Part shown: piece after piece, positions 8,382 through 17,433 of the stretch | Numbering within the stretch: the stretch's first letter is position 1 | Layout of the letters: each line of letters begins with the position of its first letter | NCBI RefSeq assembly: GCF_035994185.1 | Contig: NZ_CP108538.1 | Coordinates: 434,001 to 498,000, forward strand | DNA: 64,000 nucleotides | Direction of reading: 5' to 3' | Origin: Streptomyces sp. NBC_01217 | GTDB lineage: Bacteria > Actinomycetota > Actinomycetes > Streptomycetales > Streptomycetaceae | The notes under the pieces: generated by a model | Told to the model about the DNA's origin: nothing | Seen by the model: the letters and a program-made list of their open reading frames with translations, nothing else | Database searches by the model: none | Made by a program: the position numbers and the translations under genes

Positions 8382-9386
8382 ATGACGGAAAACGACGCGC
8401 CGTTGGAGTTGGTTGGACTCGACGCAGAGGCGGAGGCCGTCTATCGCCATCTACTGGTGCGCGGTGGCGGGACTGTCGACAACGTAGTGGCGGAATTCGG
8501 AGTGAGCTCCGAGCGCGCGTTGGCGTTGCTCGAACGTCTGCACCACTCAGGGTTGGTGAGCCGTAGGTCCTCAGGGGCGTTCCTCACGGTGGATCCCCGT
8601 CACGCGCTGCGGACACTGGTGGCGGAACGTGAGCGTCAACTGGCTGCCGTGCGGGACGCGGCGGGGCCGCTGGGTGCGATCTTCGACGACGCCAGACGGT
8701 CCAGCACGGCCGAACCCGCCACCAGGACGATCAGCGGTCCGGAGGCGGTCGGCGACTGCTACTACCGCCTGAAGCAGGCTGCCCGATCCGAGATCTGCGC
8801 AATGGACCGCCCTCCGTTCCTACTGGCTCCGAACGGGCCACTCGACGAGGCGGCGGTCCGGCGCGGAGTGCGGGTGCGTGTCGTCTACGCGGCTGCCAGT
8901 TTCGATGCTGAAGGCGGCTGGCAGGCGCTGGGCAGTCTCGTGTCACGTGGGGAAGAAGCCAGGGTCGCGCCCGCGCTGCCCATCAAATTGGCGATGGCGG
9001 ACCGATCGGCCGCGATGGTGTCGCTGAGCCTGTCAGCCGACAGCAACGAGTGCCTCTACACCGAAGCGCCCCCCTTGCTGATGGCATTGACCGAGCTGTT
9101 CGAGCATTACTGGGCCACTTCGCCCGCACTGAGTGGTGGCCCCGACTCCGAATCGTTGCCGTCACCGGGACCGTCCACCCGAGGCGCCCTGACGCGGAGG
9201 CCCACTGACGAAGAACGGAACCTGCTTGCGCTCTTTGCTGCCGGAGTCAAGGACGACGCCATTGCCCGCCAGTTCGGGATCTCGACACGGACGCTGCGGC
9301 GGCGGATCCAAGACCTTTACGCAGAGCTGGGAACCACCAACCGGTTCGGCGCTGGTGTCGCGGCAGCTCGACGCAACTGGGTCTGA
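8382..9386 (+). CDS. TrmB/LuxR-type transcriptional regulator
   Basis: This 334-residue protein has an N-terminal winged-helix TrmB-like segment (residues 10-70, VDNVVAEFGVSSERALALLERLHHSGLVSR). A middle region resembles the phospholipase-D-like/TrmB effector fold. The C-terminal LuxR-type helix-turn-helix is at about 275-330 (LLALFAAGVKDDAIARQFGISTRTLRRRIQDLY). The ATG at 8382 follows GGAGAG with proper spacing. Proteins of this layout often sit divergent to secreted subtilases in streptomycetes, so control of the 3996-7760 gene is a reasonable inference. The stimulus is unknown. Confidence 0.88.
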   Translation: MTENDAPLELVGLDAEAEAVYRHLLVRGGGTVDNVVAEFGVSSERALALLERLHHSGLVSRRSSGAFLTVDPRHALRTLVAERERQLAAVRDAAGPLGAIFDDARRSSTAEPATRTISGPEAVGDCYYRLKQAARSEICAMDRPPFLLAPNGPLDEAAVRRGVRVRVVYAAASFDAEGGWQALGSLVSRGEEARVAPALPIKLAMADRSAAMVSLSLSADSNECLYTEAPPLLMALTELFEHYWATSPALSGGPDSESLPSPGPSTRGALTRRPTDEERNLLALFAAGVKDDAIARQFGISTRTLRRRIQDLYAELGTTNRFGAGVAAARRNWV

Positions 9387-9668
9387 GCGTCCTGGCCCCG
9401 TTCGGACCATTCAACGCCCTCGCCGGACCGGTCCCTTGCCCTGTGCGTGGTGCGGTGGCCCTGACAAGAAAGCGCCGCGAAGTGGGTGCAAATACGCCGC
9501 CTCAAGCGCGGAGTCCGTCCAGGAGCAAAGTGCATGATCCGCGAGGACAAGACAGGCGACCTGGCCAATGCGCGGCCGCTTGGAGAGACCCCCCGAGGGG
9601 GTTACTGCCGTATCTCCGTCGGACGTTCACTCAGGTTGCCGCGCGGACGAGATGGCCTGCTGCACTCT

Positions 9669-10097
9669 CTAGTCGCTGATGCCCGACATTGCGAGCACCT
9701 TGTCGATCCGTACTCGCACGAGGAGCTCGCCAGGGCCGCCGTTACGAGCGCCGTACTCCTCGGCGCGGTCGGCGCCCACATAGCGGGCCGCGATCCTGGT
9801 CGCCCACTCCCGGACCTGCGGGAGGGCGTCGCTGAGCTCCGCGCGGCCCTGCAGCACCACGTACGCGAACGGCGGCCGCTCATCGTCCACGCACAGCGCA
9901 ACCCGGCCGTCACGGGCGAGGTTGCGGCCCTTGACCGTGTTCTGACCGGTGTTGAACACCAGCTCATCGCCGTCGAGCAGGAACCAGATGGGGGCAATGT
10001 GCGGACTGCCGTCTGCTCGGACGGTTGAGAGCTTGCCGGTTCGGGTGCCAGACATGACAAATACACGCCACTCGGCATCGCTCATATTCTGCGCCAT
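9669..10097 (-). CDS. PPOX-class flavin/F420-dependent protein
   Basis: This 142-residue protein belongs to the pyridoxamine-5'-phosphate-oxidase-like split-barrel family. Signature parts are GKLSTVRADGSPHIAPIWFLLDGDELVFNT, then GRNLARDGRVALCVDDE. Members use FMN or F420 to reduce or protect small molecules; substrate and cofactor cannot be decided here. The ATG at 10097 (MAQNMSDAEW) was chosen because the upstream 46 codons of the open frame do not resemble the family. It is transcribed alone. Confidence 0.88.
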   Translation of the reverse strand: MAQNMSDAEWRVFVMSGTRTGKLSTVRADGSPHIAPIWFLLDGDELVFNTGQNTVKGRNLARDGRVALCVDDERPPFAYVVLQGRAELSDALPQVREWATRIAARYVGADRAEEYGARNGGPGELLVRVRIDKVLAMSGISD

Positions 10098-10584
10098 GGC
10101 CGCATGCTGCCTGATGGAAGGCCGACTGACGGGAACTGACGCGCGGACCGAGTAATCGTCAGGAGTTGTGGACCAAATGGGAGGGCACCACCCACACGTG
10201 ACACCCTCCCGCACAAACATGCAGGTGACAGGCATGGAGCGCGTGAGACATATCGAGCACAGATGCGCTCGTGCTGCCCCTGTGCTGGGTTCTATTGGCG
10301 TCCGTTCGCGACCGTTCGGGTGCAGCGCGCTGATTCGATGCTGACCCCGTGCCCTGCGCCGCCGGGCAGGCCTCCACCCATTTGGCGCGGCCGTCTTTCG
10401 TCACTACGGTCCGCGCGAGCAGCCGAAGCAGGCGTAGACGATTCCGTGGCCCCGGCCGCGCCGCCCAGCCAGAGGCAACATCGCCCCGATCGGCAATGCT
10501 GTGGCCAGCCGGGTGGTGGAGCCCGGGATGCGCGACTTCAAGCAGATTGCCGGCCGCCACAGCAACCAAGCAGGGTGACCTCGA
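10098..10584. other. Gene-free interval
   Basis: I see no supported gene, RNA or strong repeat in these 487 bp. Open frames on both strands have no recognisable domain and no good start signal. It should contain the promoter of the PPOX gene at its left side and that of the small C2H2-like gene at its right side. Confidence 0.4.
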
Positions 10585-10776
10585 ATGCGCATCTTGACGT
10601 TGCTTCTTGAAGGTCTGTCTTGGTCTCATGACAAAGAGCGAACTGCCTCGCCTCATCCCGACGGGAACCTGACGGCCAAGGCCGTCCACAAAGACAGCTG
10701 GGAGAAATGCCCCGACTGCGCATACGTCGGCACCCCCGCCGGTATTCGCCTCCACCAGAAGAAGGCCGGCCACTGA
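10585..10776 (+). CDS. Small protein with a C2H2-like zinc-binding tail
   Basis: This 63-residue frame ends in CPDCAYVGTPAGIRLHQKKAGH. The spacing Cys-2-Cys-11-His-5-His matches a C2H2 zinc finger. The rest is polar without known domains. An AGGG sequence 9 nt before the ATG may serve as ribosome binding site. A near-perfect 16-bp hairpin begins 12 bp after the stop, as expected for a real transcription unit. It is not recognised as a named family. The chance that only the 3' half is coding, from an internal start, cannot be excluded. Confidence 0.45.
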   Translation: MRILTLLLEGLSWSHDKERTASPHPDGNLTAKAVHKDSWEKCPDCAYVGTPAGIRLHQKKAGH

Positions 10777-10788
10777 CTTGTAATCGAC

Positions 10789-10824
10789 GCGGTGTCCCGC
10801 AGCCTTCCGGCTGTGGGACACCGC
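10789..10824. terminator. Bidirectional hairpin terminator
   Basis: Arms 10789-10804 and 10809-10824 (GCGGTGTCCC type) pair at 15 of 16 positions around a TTCC loop. It lies between the convergent small C2H2-like gene and the uracil-DNA-glycosylase-family gene and can serve both. Confidence 0.75.
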
Positions 10825-10848
10825 AACGGCCAAGACCCGCTATTCGGC

Positions 10849-11520
10849 TCAAGCAGTACCGAGCAACCGCGCAGCCTGCTGCAGGACCTCCAAGATCTCC
10901 TGCCGGGCGGCAGGACGCGATGCGAACACACGCGGGCTCGGATGCCAGGTCGGGAGCGTGTGCACCTTCGGAGCGAAGCGTTCCTGGTACACCGCCCATC
11001 CCGCTTGGGCCTTGCGCCCCATGGGAACAACCACCTCCAGGGATGGCAGCATCACTATCACCTCGTGGAGGAAGGGCGCGGCGCGCTGGATCTCGGACTT
11101 GCCCGGGGCGGCGATACGGGTGGCTGTGCCGAGGTACCACGGCACCACGTTCCAGTGCACGGACTCCTTGTACGGAAGGCCCGCCTCGTCACGCAGCATC
11201 CAGCAGTTCCGCGCAGTGAGGTCGTCGTTGTCGATCGAGATGATCCCACTGCCCGTGCGACGCAGCTCGGCCTCGGCGCCCATGGCCTTCTGACCCGGCG
11301 CTTCCAGCAGGAAGAGGCTCCGGGCTTCCACACCGCCCGAGGCAGGGTCGAACCACGGCACTGATTCGCCATCGCCCAACCGGGCACGCAGGCCCTCCAC
11401 CCAGTCGTTCAAGGGGCGTGCTGAAGGCTCGGTACGTACGGCGGCCAACCGGGTACGAAGCACCTCGGGCTCTGCCAGGGCCCGCGGCGCAGTCGTATGA
11501 AAAGCACTGCGCGATGTCAT
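10849..11520 (-). CDS. Uracil-DNA glycosylase superfamily protein
   Basis: This 223-residue protein shows the UDG superfamily layout. LFLLEAPGQK near residue 70 corresponds to the active-site motif I region, and LPTWHPSPRV near 190 matches the HPSP motif II. It lacks the four cysteines of the iron-sulfur family 4/5 enzymes, so it is a divergent member and excision of uracil is not certain. The ATG at 11520 (MTSRSAFHTT) gives the best N-terminus; the open frame continues upstream without homology. It is monocistronic and convergent with the small gene at 10585. Confidence 0.8.
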   Translation of the reverse strand: MTSRSAFHTTAPRALAEPEVLRTRLAAVRTEPSARPLNDWVEGLRARLGDGESVPWFDPASGGVEARSLFLLEAPGQKAMGAEAELRRTGSGIISIDNDDLTARNCWMLRDEAGLPYKESVHWNVVPWYLGTATRIAAPGKSEIQRAAPFLHEVIVMLPSLEVVVPMGRKAQAGWAVYQERFAPKVHTLPTWHPSPRVFASRPAARQEILEVLQQAARLLGTA

Positions 11521-12023
11521 GCACCGCAGTGTTTCACCCGCCAGTGACAGCCTCTGTCGGCCATGAGCAACGAGGAGGTCCGGCTGAACGCCGGAGCATG
11601 GCCGTGGGCGCAGATTTACGACGTCGGGCTCCTCTGGGTCCTGCCTGGCGCTACGTTGCCGGGCGGCCAACTACCTCAGCAGTCCAAGCAATACCTCGGC
11701 CCGTAACCGCTCCGAAAGGACCGGACGATGAGCCAACCCCCGGCACACAAGCAAGCCCTGGCTTCAGTGAGCCTTCGCCATCTTCGAACGTGCAGGTCGA
11801 AGGCTCGTGGCCGGGAGCCTGCGGTCGACTTCAACACCGGTCAGGACGACAAGGGCGCGGGAGAGCTGTGGCGCGGCGTTCGACGGGGGCCCGGAGGCGG
11901 CGACCGCCACGGGAGCGGATCGCTTCAAACGCGTCCGCAACAGGTCACGACCCTGTCACCACAGCAGCCCCAGCGTCCCGCCTGCCGCACCATGTTCCTA
12001 CTCATGTCACACCAGGGGGAATC
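11521..12023. other. Gene-free interval
   Basis: These 503 bp separate the divergent glycosylase-family gene and the lipoprotein gene. Several overlapping open frames exist but none has a domain, consistent codon bias or a ribosome binding site. I see no repeat or RNA structure that stands out. Confidence 0.4.
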
Positions 12024-12443
12024 ATGCGTATCCGCACCACCACCGTGGCCGTCGTCGCCATACTCACCGTCACCGTCGTTGGCTGCAGCAGCGACAAGGA
12101 CAGCGACAGCAAGGCCGACACCATCAAGAGCGCCGTACCCGAGGCGTCGGGTGCCGCAGACAACGGCGGCGCTGCCAAGAACGCCGACCTGCCGCCCGAG
12201 CCCACCGGCGCCGAGCGCGACGCCGTCCTCGCGACCATCCTGGACGTCAACAGCAACCTCATCCATGACGAGGACAAGGCGATCAACGCGGCCCGCAACC
12301 AGTGCGCGGCCCTCGATGGCGGCGCGACGGACCCGGACCACAGTGCTGCACAGCGGTTTTCCTACGACGGCGTCACGCTGACCGATGACGACGGAAGTCA
12401 CATCAACTTCGGGCTGCGTAAGACGCTCTGCCCCGAATCCTGA
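12024..12443 (+). CDS. Small secreted lipoprotein (DUF732-like)
   Basis: This 139-residue protein has a lipoprotein signal peptide with lipobox VVGC (Cys21), followed by a Ser/Asp/Lys-rich linker. A compact domain follows (ERDAVLATILDVNSNLIHDEDKAINAARNQCAALDGG) with two cysteines, ending in LRKTLCPES. The pattern resembles the DUF732 family of extracytoplasmic actinobacterial proteins of unknown role. A strong AGGGGGA sequence precedes the ATG. It is monocistronic with a hairpin downstream. Confidence 0.8.
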   Translation: MRIRTTTVAVVAILTVTVVGCSSDKDSDSKADTIKSAVPEASGAADNGGAAKNADLPPEPTGAERDAVLATILDVNSNLIHDEDKAINAARNQCAALDGGATDPDHSAAQRFSYDGVTLTDDDGSHINFGLRKTLCPES

Positions 12444-12458
12444 TCAGCCACTGACTCT

Positions 12459-12488
12459 GGCCCGGCCGCGATCGTATGTGGCCGGGCC
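12459..12488 (+). terminator. Hairpin after the lipoprotein gene
   Basis: A 9-bp perfect stem, GGCCCGGCC paired with GGCCGGGCC around 12 nt, starts 15 bp after the stop codon. Confidence 0.6.
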
Positions 12489-13050
12489 GCACCATGTCAG
12501 GGGCTGAGCATGGCCACCGAGCGCGCTATCTAACCAGCTACAAATCCCGGTAGCTGCGCGTCGGTGTCCTCGCCGCATCCGACGTGTGCACGAAGGCGTC
12601 CAGGCACCCGGTCCAGGAGCCGACCTCGAACGCTGATCTCCGGACGCCTCCGCGCCCAGGGCGGCCAGATCGTGGAGGGGAACCGCTTGCACTCGCCCGC
12701 CGCCACACAGACACGCTTGTCGTTCACGCGTGGTGGTGACCTTCCTCGGACAGCGGTGTGCTCGTCGCGGACCACCGGGCGCCCTCCCGGACGATCACGT
12801 CCAGCAAAGACGCCCCATCTCTCGTGGCGCCATCCCCGTTGGCTGTCGTAAGCACGGACGTGTCTTTCCGACCGGCGCGGCAGTGTCGGCCCACTCGATA
12901 ACCTATCGATCAACGTAACTGGGCGTACGCACCCGGCGGCTTCCCGAAGCGCTGGAGGCGCCGTGACCGGCCGACCGGCACATGGCGGAATGAGCGACGG
13001 CCGGCAAGGCGTTGCTGGTACAGGAGTGGTGCAGAGGGAGGAGCACCGTC
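12489..13050. other. Gene-free interval
   Basis: I find no supported gene in these 562 bp. Open frames on both strands are Arg/Pro-rich products of high GC and mutually overlapping. The right end carries the ribosome binding site of the phosphatase gene. Confidence 0.4.
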
Positions 13051-14205
13051 GTGACAGCTGCGACCATCACGACACCACCGGCTGAGTCTGGGCGAGCCCG
13101 GCGCCGGTCGGTGCTGTGGCTGGTGGGGCCTCTGGTGCTGATCGTCGCCATACCGGTGGCCGACCACTTCCTGCCGCCGGACATCCACCTCGCCCACCTG
13201 CTCATCGTGGCCCCAGCGGTCACCTCCGCCGTCGCGGGTCCGCGGCTCACAGCGCTGATCGGCGGGCTCGCGGTAGCGGCCCTCGTCATCGCGGGTGCGG
13301 AGCGTGGGTCACTGGCCACCGAGAGCGTGCTCGTCGAGCTGGCTTCCCTCGCGGCGCTCTGCGTCCTCCTGGCACTCTTCTCCCTTCTGCGGAACCGGCA
13401 TGAGCTGGAGCTGCTCCGAGTGCGCTCGGTCTCCGACGCGACACAGCGCGTCGTCCTTCGCCCGCTGCCGGACCGGGCCGGGCCGGTGTCCATCGCCTCG
13501 GAGTACCGCAGCGCCGAGGCCGACACCCGCATCGGCGGCGATCTGTTCGCCGTCGCCCGCGTCTGCGACTCCACCAGGCTGGTCATCGGAGACGTACGGG
13601 GCAAGGGCCTCGCGTCGATCAGCGACACCGCGATCATGCTGGGCGCCTTCCGCGCCGCGGCCCACCGCCAGGCCCCGCTGCCGGAGCTGGTCGCATATCT
13701 GGAGGACGCCGTCAGGTGGGGACTGGCGGAATTCTCGGAGTCTTCGAGGTCAGAGGCGGACACCGGCGAGCGCTTCGTGACCGCCGTGGTGGTGGACATC
13801 CCGGACAACGAGCCGGTGATCCACGTGATCAGCTGCGGGCATCCGCCGCCCCTGCTGCTGCGCAACGCCACCGCGACCGCGACCGCGCTCAGTGTGCCGG
13901 ACCCGGCTCTTCCCCTCGGTCTGGGCGGGCTGTCGGCCAGCTCCTACGTCCAGACGACCTTCCCGTTCGTCCACGGCGACCAGCTTCTGCTCTATACCGA
14001 CGGCGTCAGTGAGACCCGCGACGCGCAGGGCACCTTCTATCCGCTCGCCGAGCGCGCCGCCGCCTGGACCGACCAGGCACCCGAAGCAGTGGTAGAGAAG
14101 ATCACGGCCGATCTCAAGGCGTACGCGGCAGGTCCTCTGGACGACGACATGGCGTTGATCGTCGTCCAGAGGGACAGGACACCGGCGGTCACTACCGCTC
14201 GATGA
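13051..14205 (+). CDS. Membrane-anchored SpoIIE/PP2C phosphatase
   Basis: This 384-residue protein should dephosphorylate a Ser-phosphorylated anti-anti-sigma (STAS) protein in a partner-switching pathway. The N-terminus has three to four membrane segments (about 21-115). The C-terminal PP2C_SIG domain keeps all metal-binding motifs: GGDLF (Asp164), IGDVRGKG (Asp181), LYTDGVSE and DDDMALI. Hence it looks active. The GTG at 13051 was chosen because GGGAGGAG lies 8 nt before it; an upstream TTG lacks such a site. No kinase or STAS gene is adjacent. The architecture is the same as the gene at 36216. Confidence 0.92.
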   Translation: MTAATITTPPAESGRARRRSVLWLVGPLVLIVAIPVADHFLPPDIHLAHLLIVAPAVTSAVAGPRLTALIGGLAVAALVIAGAERGSLATESVLVELASLAALCVLLALFSLLRNRHELELLRVRSVSDATQRVVLRPLPDRAGPVSIASEYRSAEADTRIGGDLFAVARVCDSTRLVIGDVRGKGLASISDTAIMLGAFRAAAHRQAPLPELVAYLEDAVRWGLAEFSESSRSEADTGERFVTAVVVDIPDNEPVIHVISCGHPPPLLLRNATATATALSVPDPALPLGLGGLSASSYVQTTFPFVHGDQLLLYTDGVSETRDAQGTFYPLAERAAAWTDQAPEAVVEKITADLKAYAAGPLDDDMALIVVQRDRTPAVTTAR

Positions 14206-14293
14206 AGCAGGGCCGGGCCGCGTGCAGACATGGGGCGCCTGCGGAGGCGAATCCGGATCGATGACCCGAGTGTCTCGGCCCGCTCCCGCGAGG

Positions 14294-16411
14294 TCAGTCG
14301 TCGGCCGGAGTGCCCGTCACCTTCAGATGACGGACGCGGCCCGCGTTGTCGAAGGATCCGAAGCCCACCCGGCCCGAGGCGAAGACCGGGTCGGTGGCCG
14401 TGATCAGCGGGTTGCGGCTGCCGTCCAGGTAGACGGCGGTCTCACCGGTGTCGGCACAGTGGGTGAGGCGCACCTTGTGCCATCCGTCGTCCTTGATCGC
14501 CGGAGGGGCGCCGTAGGTGCCGTTCCACTGGTCGTCGATGCGCAGCCGGTCGGCGTCGTTGACGGTGAACAGACCGTTGTGCGGGTAGATGGTGTTGTCG
14601 CTCGACAGGTGTGCGTACTGGAACCGGGTGTCCGACTGATAGTCCCAGATGAGAATGACATCACGGTTGGTGATCTCGACGGGGGTGTCGATCCGTACCT
14701 CCGCCTCGACGGTGACCGACGAGTAGCGCGGGCCCGCGGTCAGGACGGCGTACTCGAAGGGGCGGCGCGGTCCCGGGCGGGCGACGCCCGGCTCGGTCAT
14801 GATCGTCTCGCGTGCGGTGTATGCCCACTTGGCCGGGGTGACCGGCGCCCAGTTGTCGGGTCCGGTGGTGTGGGTGGTGGGGGTGTTGCCGATCTTGCAG
14901 TGGGCGAAGGTGCGGGTCCCGGTCACCTTCCAGACCTTGCCGTTGGCTTTCGAGACGATGTACAGCCCGCCGCTGCGGTCGGAGCCGAAGCGCAGGTCGA
15001 CACGCTGGTCACCGGCGAGATCGCGCATGGTGACCGTCCTCCCGGCGGACTTGTCGAAGAGCATCAGCTGTTCGAGCGGCGCGAGTTCGCCACCGCGATG
15101 CATGTCGCGGGTGTCCGCGGCCAGGATCCGGCCGTCCACGAGGTCGCCGAAGATGTACTTTCCGCGCAGCGCCGACGCGTCCTTGCCGCGGTAGACGAAG
15201 CCTCCGGCAATGGCGCGGCCCACGTCGGACCGGCAGTTCCAGCCGGGCTCCGGGTCGTGGTCGTAGGCGGCGACCGGGTAGGTGTAGCCGTACTGGGCGT
15301 CGTCGGCGGGGAGGGAGAAAATACGGGCGCACGGGTCGGTGGCCTTCTTGTCGAACACGAAGGGGCCCTCGCGCTCGCTCCAGCCGAAGTTGTCACCGGC
15401 CTTGACCTCGTACACCGACTCGATGGCGTGCTCGCCGATGTGGCCGAGGTACATACGGTGGTTGCCGCCCGCGTCCCAACTGAAGCGGTGCGGGTCCCGC
15501 ATGCCCATCGCGTAGATCTCCCCGAGCGAGCCGGGCTCACCGACGAACGGGTTGGACGCGGGGATGCCGTACCGGCCGTTGGCGCTGTCACGGCCCGCGG
15601 GGTCGATCCGCAGAAGTTTGCCGTGCGGCAGCGCCAGGCTCTGCGGCTCGCCGTTGCCGACGCCCTGCCCTCCGTCGCCCACCGCGAGGTAGAGGAGGCC
15701 GTAGTCCTCGTCGTGAGGCTTTGCCGTCGGGTTGAAGTCGATTTGCTGAATGCCGTGGACCTGGCCGGTGAAGCCGATACGCAGCACCTCGCGATGGGTG
15801 CCGTGGAAGACGTCCGCGGAGGGGTCGTCGGCGGTCCACTCGGTGATGATGCCGTGATAGGTGAGCGTGCCGGCCTGCCGGTAGTCGGGAGTCTCGGTGG
15901 CCTGCGATGCGAGCTCGGTATGGATGGTGTAGAAGCGCCCGTTCGCTCCGAACTCCGGGTGGAATGCGGCGTACCCGAGGCCCTGGCCGAGACCGCGGCC
16001 CGAGAAGAAGTGCGGGAATGCCGCCTTGACGTCCAGGTAGGGGTGCGGGGTACCCGCGGAGGTGCGCGTCGCGGCGCCGGGATCGGTGAGGTACAGGGTG
16101 CCGTTGAGATCGGGGGTCGCCATCCGGCCGGAGCCGTCGGGGAGTTCATTGATGGTGTTGATCCGGGCGTGGCGCATCAGGCGCGGATCCGTCGGCGTCG
16201 GCACGGGTTCCGACTTGGGGAACTGTGCGAACTCCTCCAGGACGAGACTCGTCCTGGACTGAACGGGCTTCTGCGGAATGGGGTCGGTCAGGGCGGCTGC
16301 CGCCGCGGCGGGCTCGTCGGCATGGGAAGGCGCTGCGAGACCGCCCAGGGCGAGGGCTGCGCTGACGGCCACGGCCGCCCAGTGCCTTCGGTATGTACGT
16401 CGTGACGCCAT
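14294..16411 (-). CDS. Secreted PQQ-type sugar dehydrogenase with C-terminal lectin-like domain
   Basis: This 705-residue exported protein has an N-terminal signal (RRTYRRHWAAVAVSAALALGGLAAPSHA). A glucose/sorbosone-dehydrogenase beta-propeller spans about 55-460 (with LPDGSGRMATPDLNG, LLYLAVGDGGQG, PHGKLLRIDP, YAMGMRDPHRFSWD). A C-terminal domain of about 190 residues resembles 3-keto-disaccharide-hydrolase/LamG folds. The propeller family oxidises aldose sugars with PQQ or acts on other sugars. No PQQ synthesis genes are nearby, so the cofactor is unproven. It follows the LamG gene with 59 nt spacing, probably one operon under a LacI-like operator at 17488. Confidence 0.87.
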   Translation of the reverse strand: MASRRTYRRHWAAVAVSAALALGGLAAPSHADEPAAAAAALTDPIPQKPVQSRTSLVLEEFAQFPKSEPVPTPTDPRLMRHARINTINELPDGSGRMATPDLNGTLYLTDPGAATRTSAGTPHPYLDVKAAFPHFFSGRGLGQGLGYAAFHPEFGANGRFYTIHTELASQATETPDYRQAGTLTYHGIITEWTADDPSADVFHGTHREVLRIGFTGQVHGIQQIDFNPTAKPHDEDYGLLYLAVGDGGQGVGNGEPQSLALPHGKLLRIDPAGRDSANGRYGIPASNPFVGEPGSLGEIYAMGMRDPHRFSWDAGGNHRMYLGHIGEHAIESVYEVKAGDNFGWSEREGPFVFDKKATDPCARIFSLPADDAQYGYTYPVAAYDHDPEPGWNCRSDVGRAIAGGFVYRGKDASALRGKYIFGDLVDGRILAADTRDMHRGGELAPLEQLMLFDKSAGRTVTMRDLAGDQRVDLRFGSDRSGGLYIVSKANGKVWKVTGTRTFAHCKIGNTPTTHTTGPDNWAPVTPAKWAYTARETIMTEPGVARPGPRRPFEYAVLTAGPRYSSVTVEAEVRIDTPVEITNRDVILIWDYQSDTRFQYAHLSSDNTIYPHNGLFTVNDADRLRIDDQWNGTYGAPPAIKDDGWHKVRLTHCADTGETAVYLDGSRNPLITATDPVFASGRVGFGSFDNAGRVRHLKVTGTPADD

Positions 16412-16470
16412 GCGGATCCCTTCGAGCTGGCGTGACAAGTAGGGAGAGGACGATCCGGGGACGAGGGAGG

Positions 16471-17433
16471 TCAGTGGCCCCGCGTCATGCGCCGGTACTC
16501 CGCCGCCACCGCGCCGGCACGCACCGGGCGGTCCAAAAACAGGAGGTCGTCCATGCGGCAGTCGCAGGCGTTGTTCTCCCGGGTGTTCTGGGGGAAGCTG
16601 CCGCCGATCTTGATGCCGCGGGGATCGGTGGGCGAGGCGCGGTGCGGCGCCGGCGTGGTGTCGAGTTCCCAGGGGTCGCCCGGCGTGACGTAGAAACCGT
16701 CGAGAGGTTTGCCGTCGCGGTAGAGGGCGAGGGTGCCGTTGCGGAAGTCGAACGTCGCGGCCAGGTGCACCCATTCATCGCGGGGCAGCAGCTCTTCCCA
16801 GGGGGCCTGGGCGGCGAAAGTCTGGGAGGCGCCGCTGTCCAGGCGTCTCCCCAGCGCGACCAGCTTCAACTCGCCGTTGACCTGGATGAGTTCGAGCAGA
16901 GCGCGCACCGCGTGACCGTCAGAGGTTCCGGACAGTACGCCGGCCAGGCCGATCGCGTTGTAGCGGTCGCTCGGGTCGGCCGTGTTGGAGTTGAGGGCGG
17001 GATTGTCGCCCGTCATCTTGAACCAGCCCATGACGGTGGCGCCCCGGGCACTGCGGAAGGCGACGAGGGACGACATGCCCCCGGCGTCCCAGGCCCCGGC
17101 CTTCCAGTCGTCGTTGCCCGCGGTGGCCGGGTTCTGCTGGCGCACCTGCAGGGCGGGTGAAGCGCCCGGATACGCCTCGTCGGGCACGCGCATCGCGGAA
17201 CCGCCGTTGATCAGGCTGAGCGCGGTGCCGGACCGTCCGATGTCCTGCTCGCGACCGGGGTCGCCGGGGTCCGGGTGCCCGAAGTCGTACGCCGCCACGG
17301 CCTGTGCTCGCAGCGGAGTGCGTGCGGTTGAGGGGTGGGCCGCCTGAGCCGGAAGCGTGGCGGCGGCAAGTGAGGCGGTCGCGGCGAGCGCGGCGACGGC
17401 AAGTGAGTAGCGTCTGGTGCGGGGCGGTGCCAT
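16471..17433 (-). CDS. Secreted LamG / concanavalin-A-like protein
   Basis: This 320-residue protein has a signal peptide (MAPPRTRRYSLAVAALAATASLAAATLPAQA) and one LamG-type jelly roll. The segment VHLAATFDFRNGTLALYRDGKPLDGFYV is diagnostic. It has two close cysteines near the end (ACDCRMDDLLF). It probably binds polysaccharide outside the cell. The ATG at 17433 was taken because it opens the signal peptide; the frame upstream is not signal-like. It is the first gene of a likely two-gene operon with the sugar dehydrogenase downstream, which has its own similar C-terminal lectin-like domain. Confidence 0.83.
   Translation of the reverse strand: MAPPRTRRYSLAVAALAATASLAAATLPAQAAHPSTARTPLRAQAVAAYDFGHPDPGDPGREQDIGRSGTALSLINGGSAMRVPDEAYPGASPALQVRQQNPATAGNDDWKAGAWDAGGMSSLVAFRSARGATVMGWFKMTGDNPALNSNTADPSDRYNAIGLAGVLSGTSDGHAVRALLELIQVNGELKLVALGRRLDSGASQTFAAQAPWEELLPRDEWVHLAATFDFRNGTLALYRDGKPLDGFYVTPGDPWELDTTPAPHRASPTDPRGIKIGGSFPQNTRENNACDCRMDDLLFLDRPVRAGAVAAEYRRMTRGH

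Noticed and set aside
9588..9602. CCCCC-GAG-GGGGG mini-hairpin as a terminator of the regulator gene
   Set aside because: The stem is short and about 200 bp from the stop codon, so it could be chance in GC-rich DNA.
14222..16405. Long plus-strand frame opposite the sugar dehydrogenase
   Set aside because: It lacks any domain and has the composition of an antisense shadow; the minus strand encodes the recognisable propeller.
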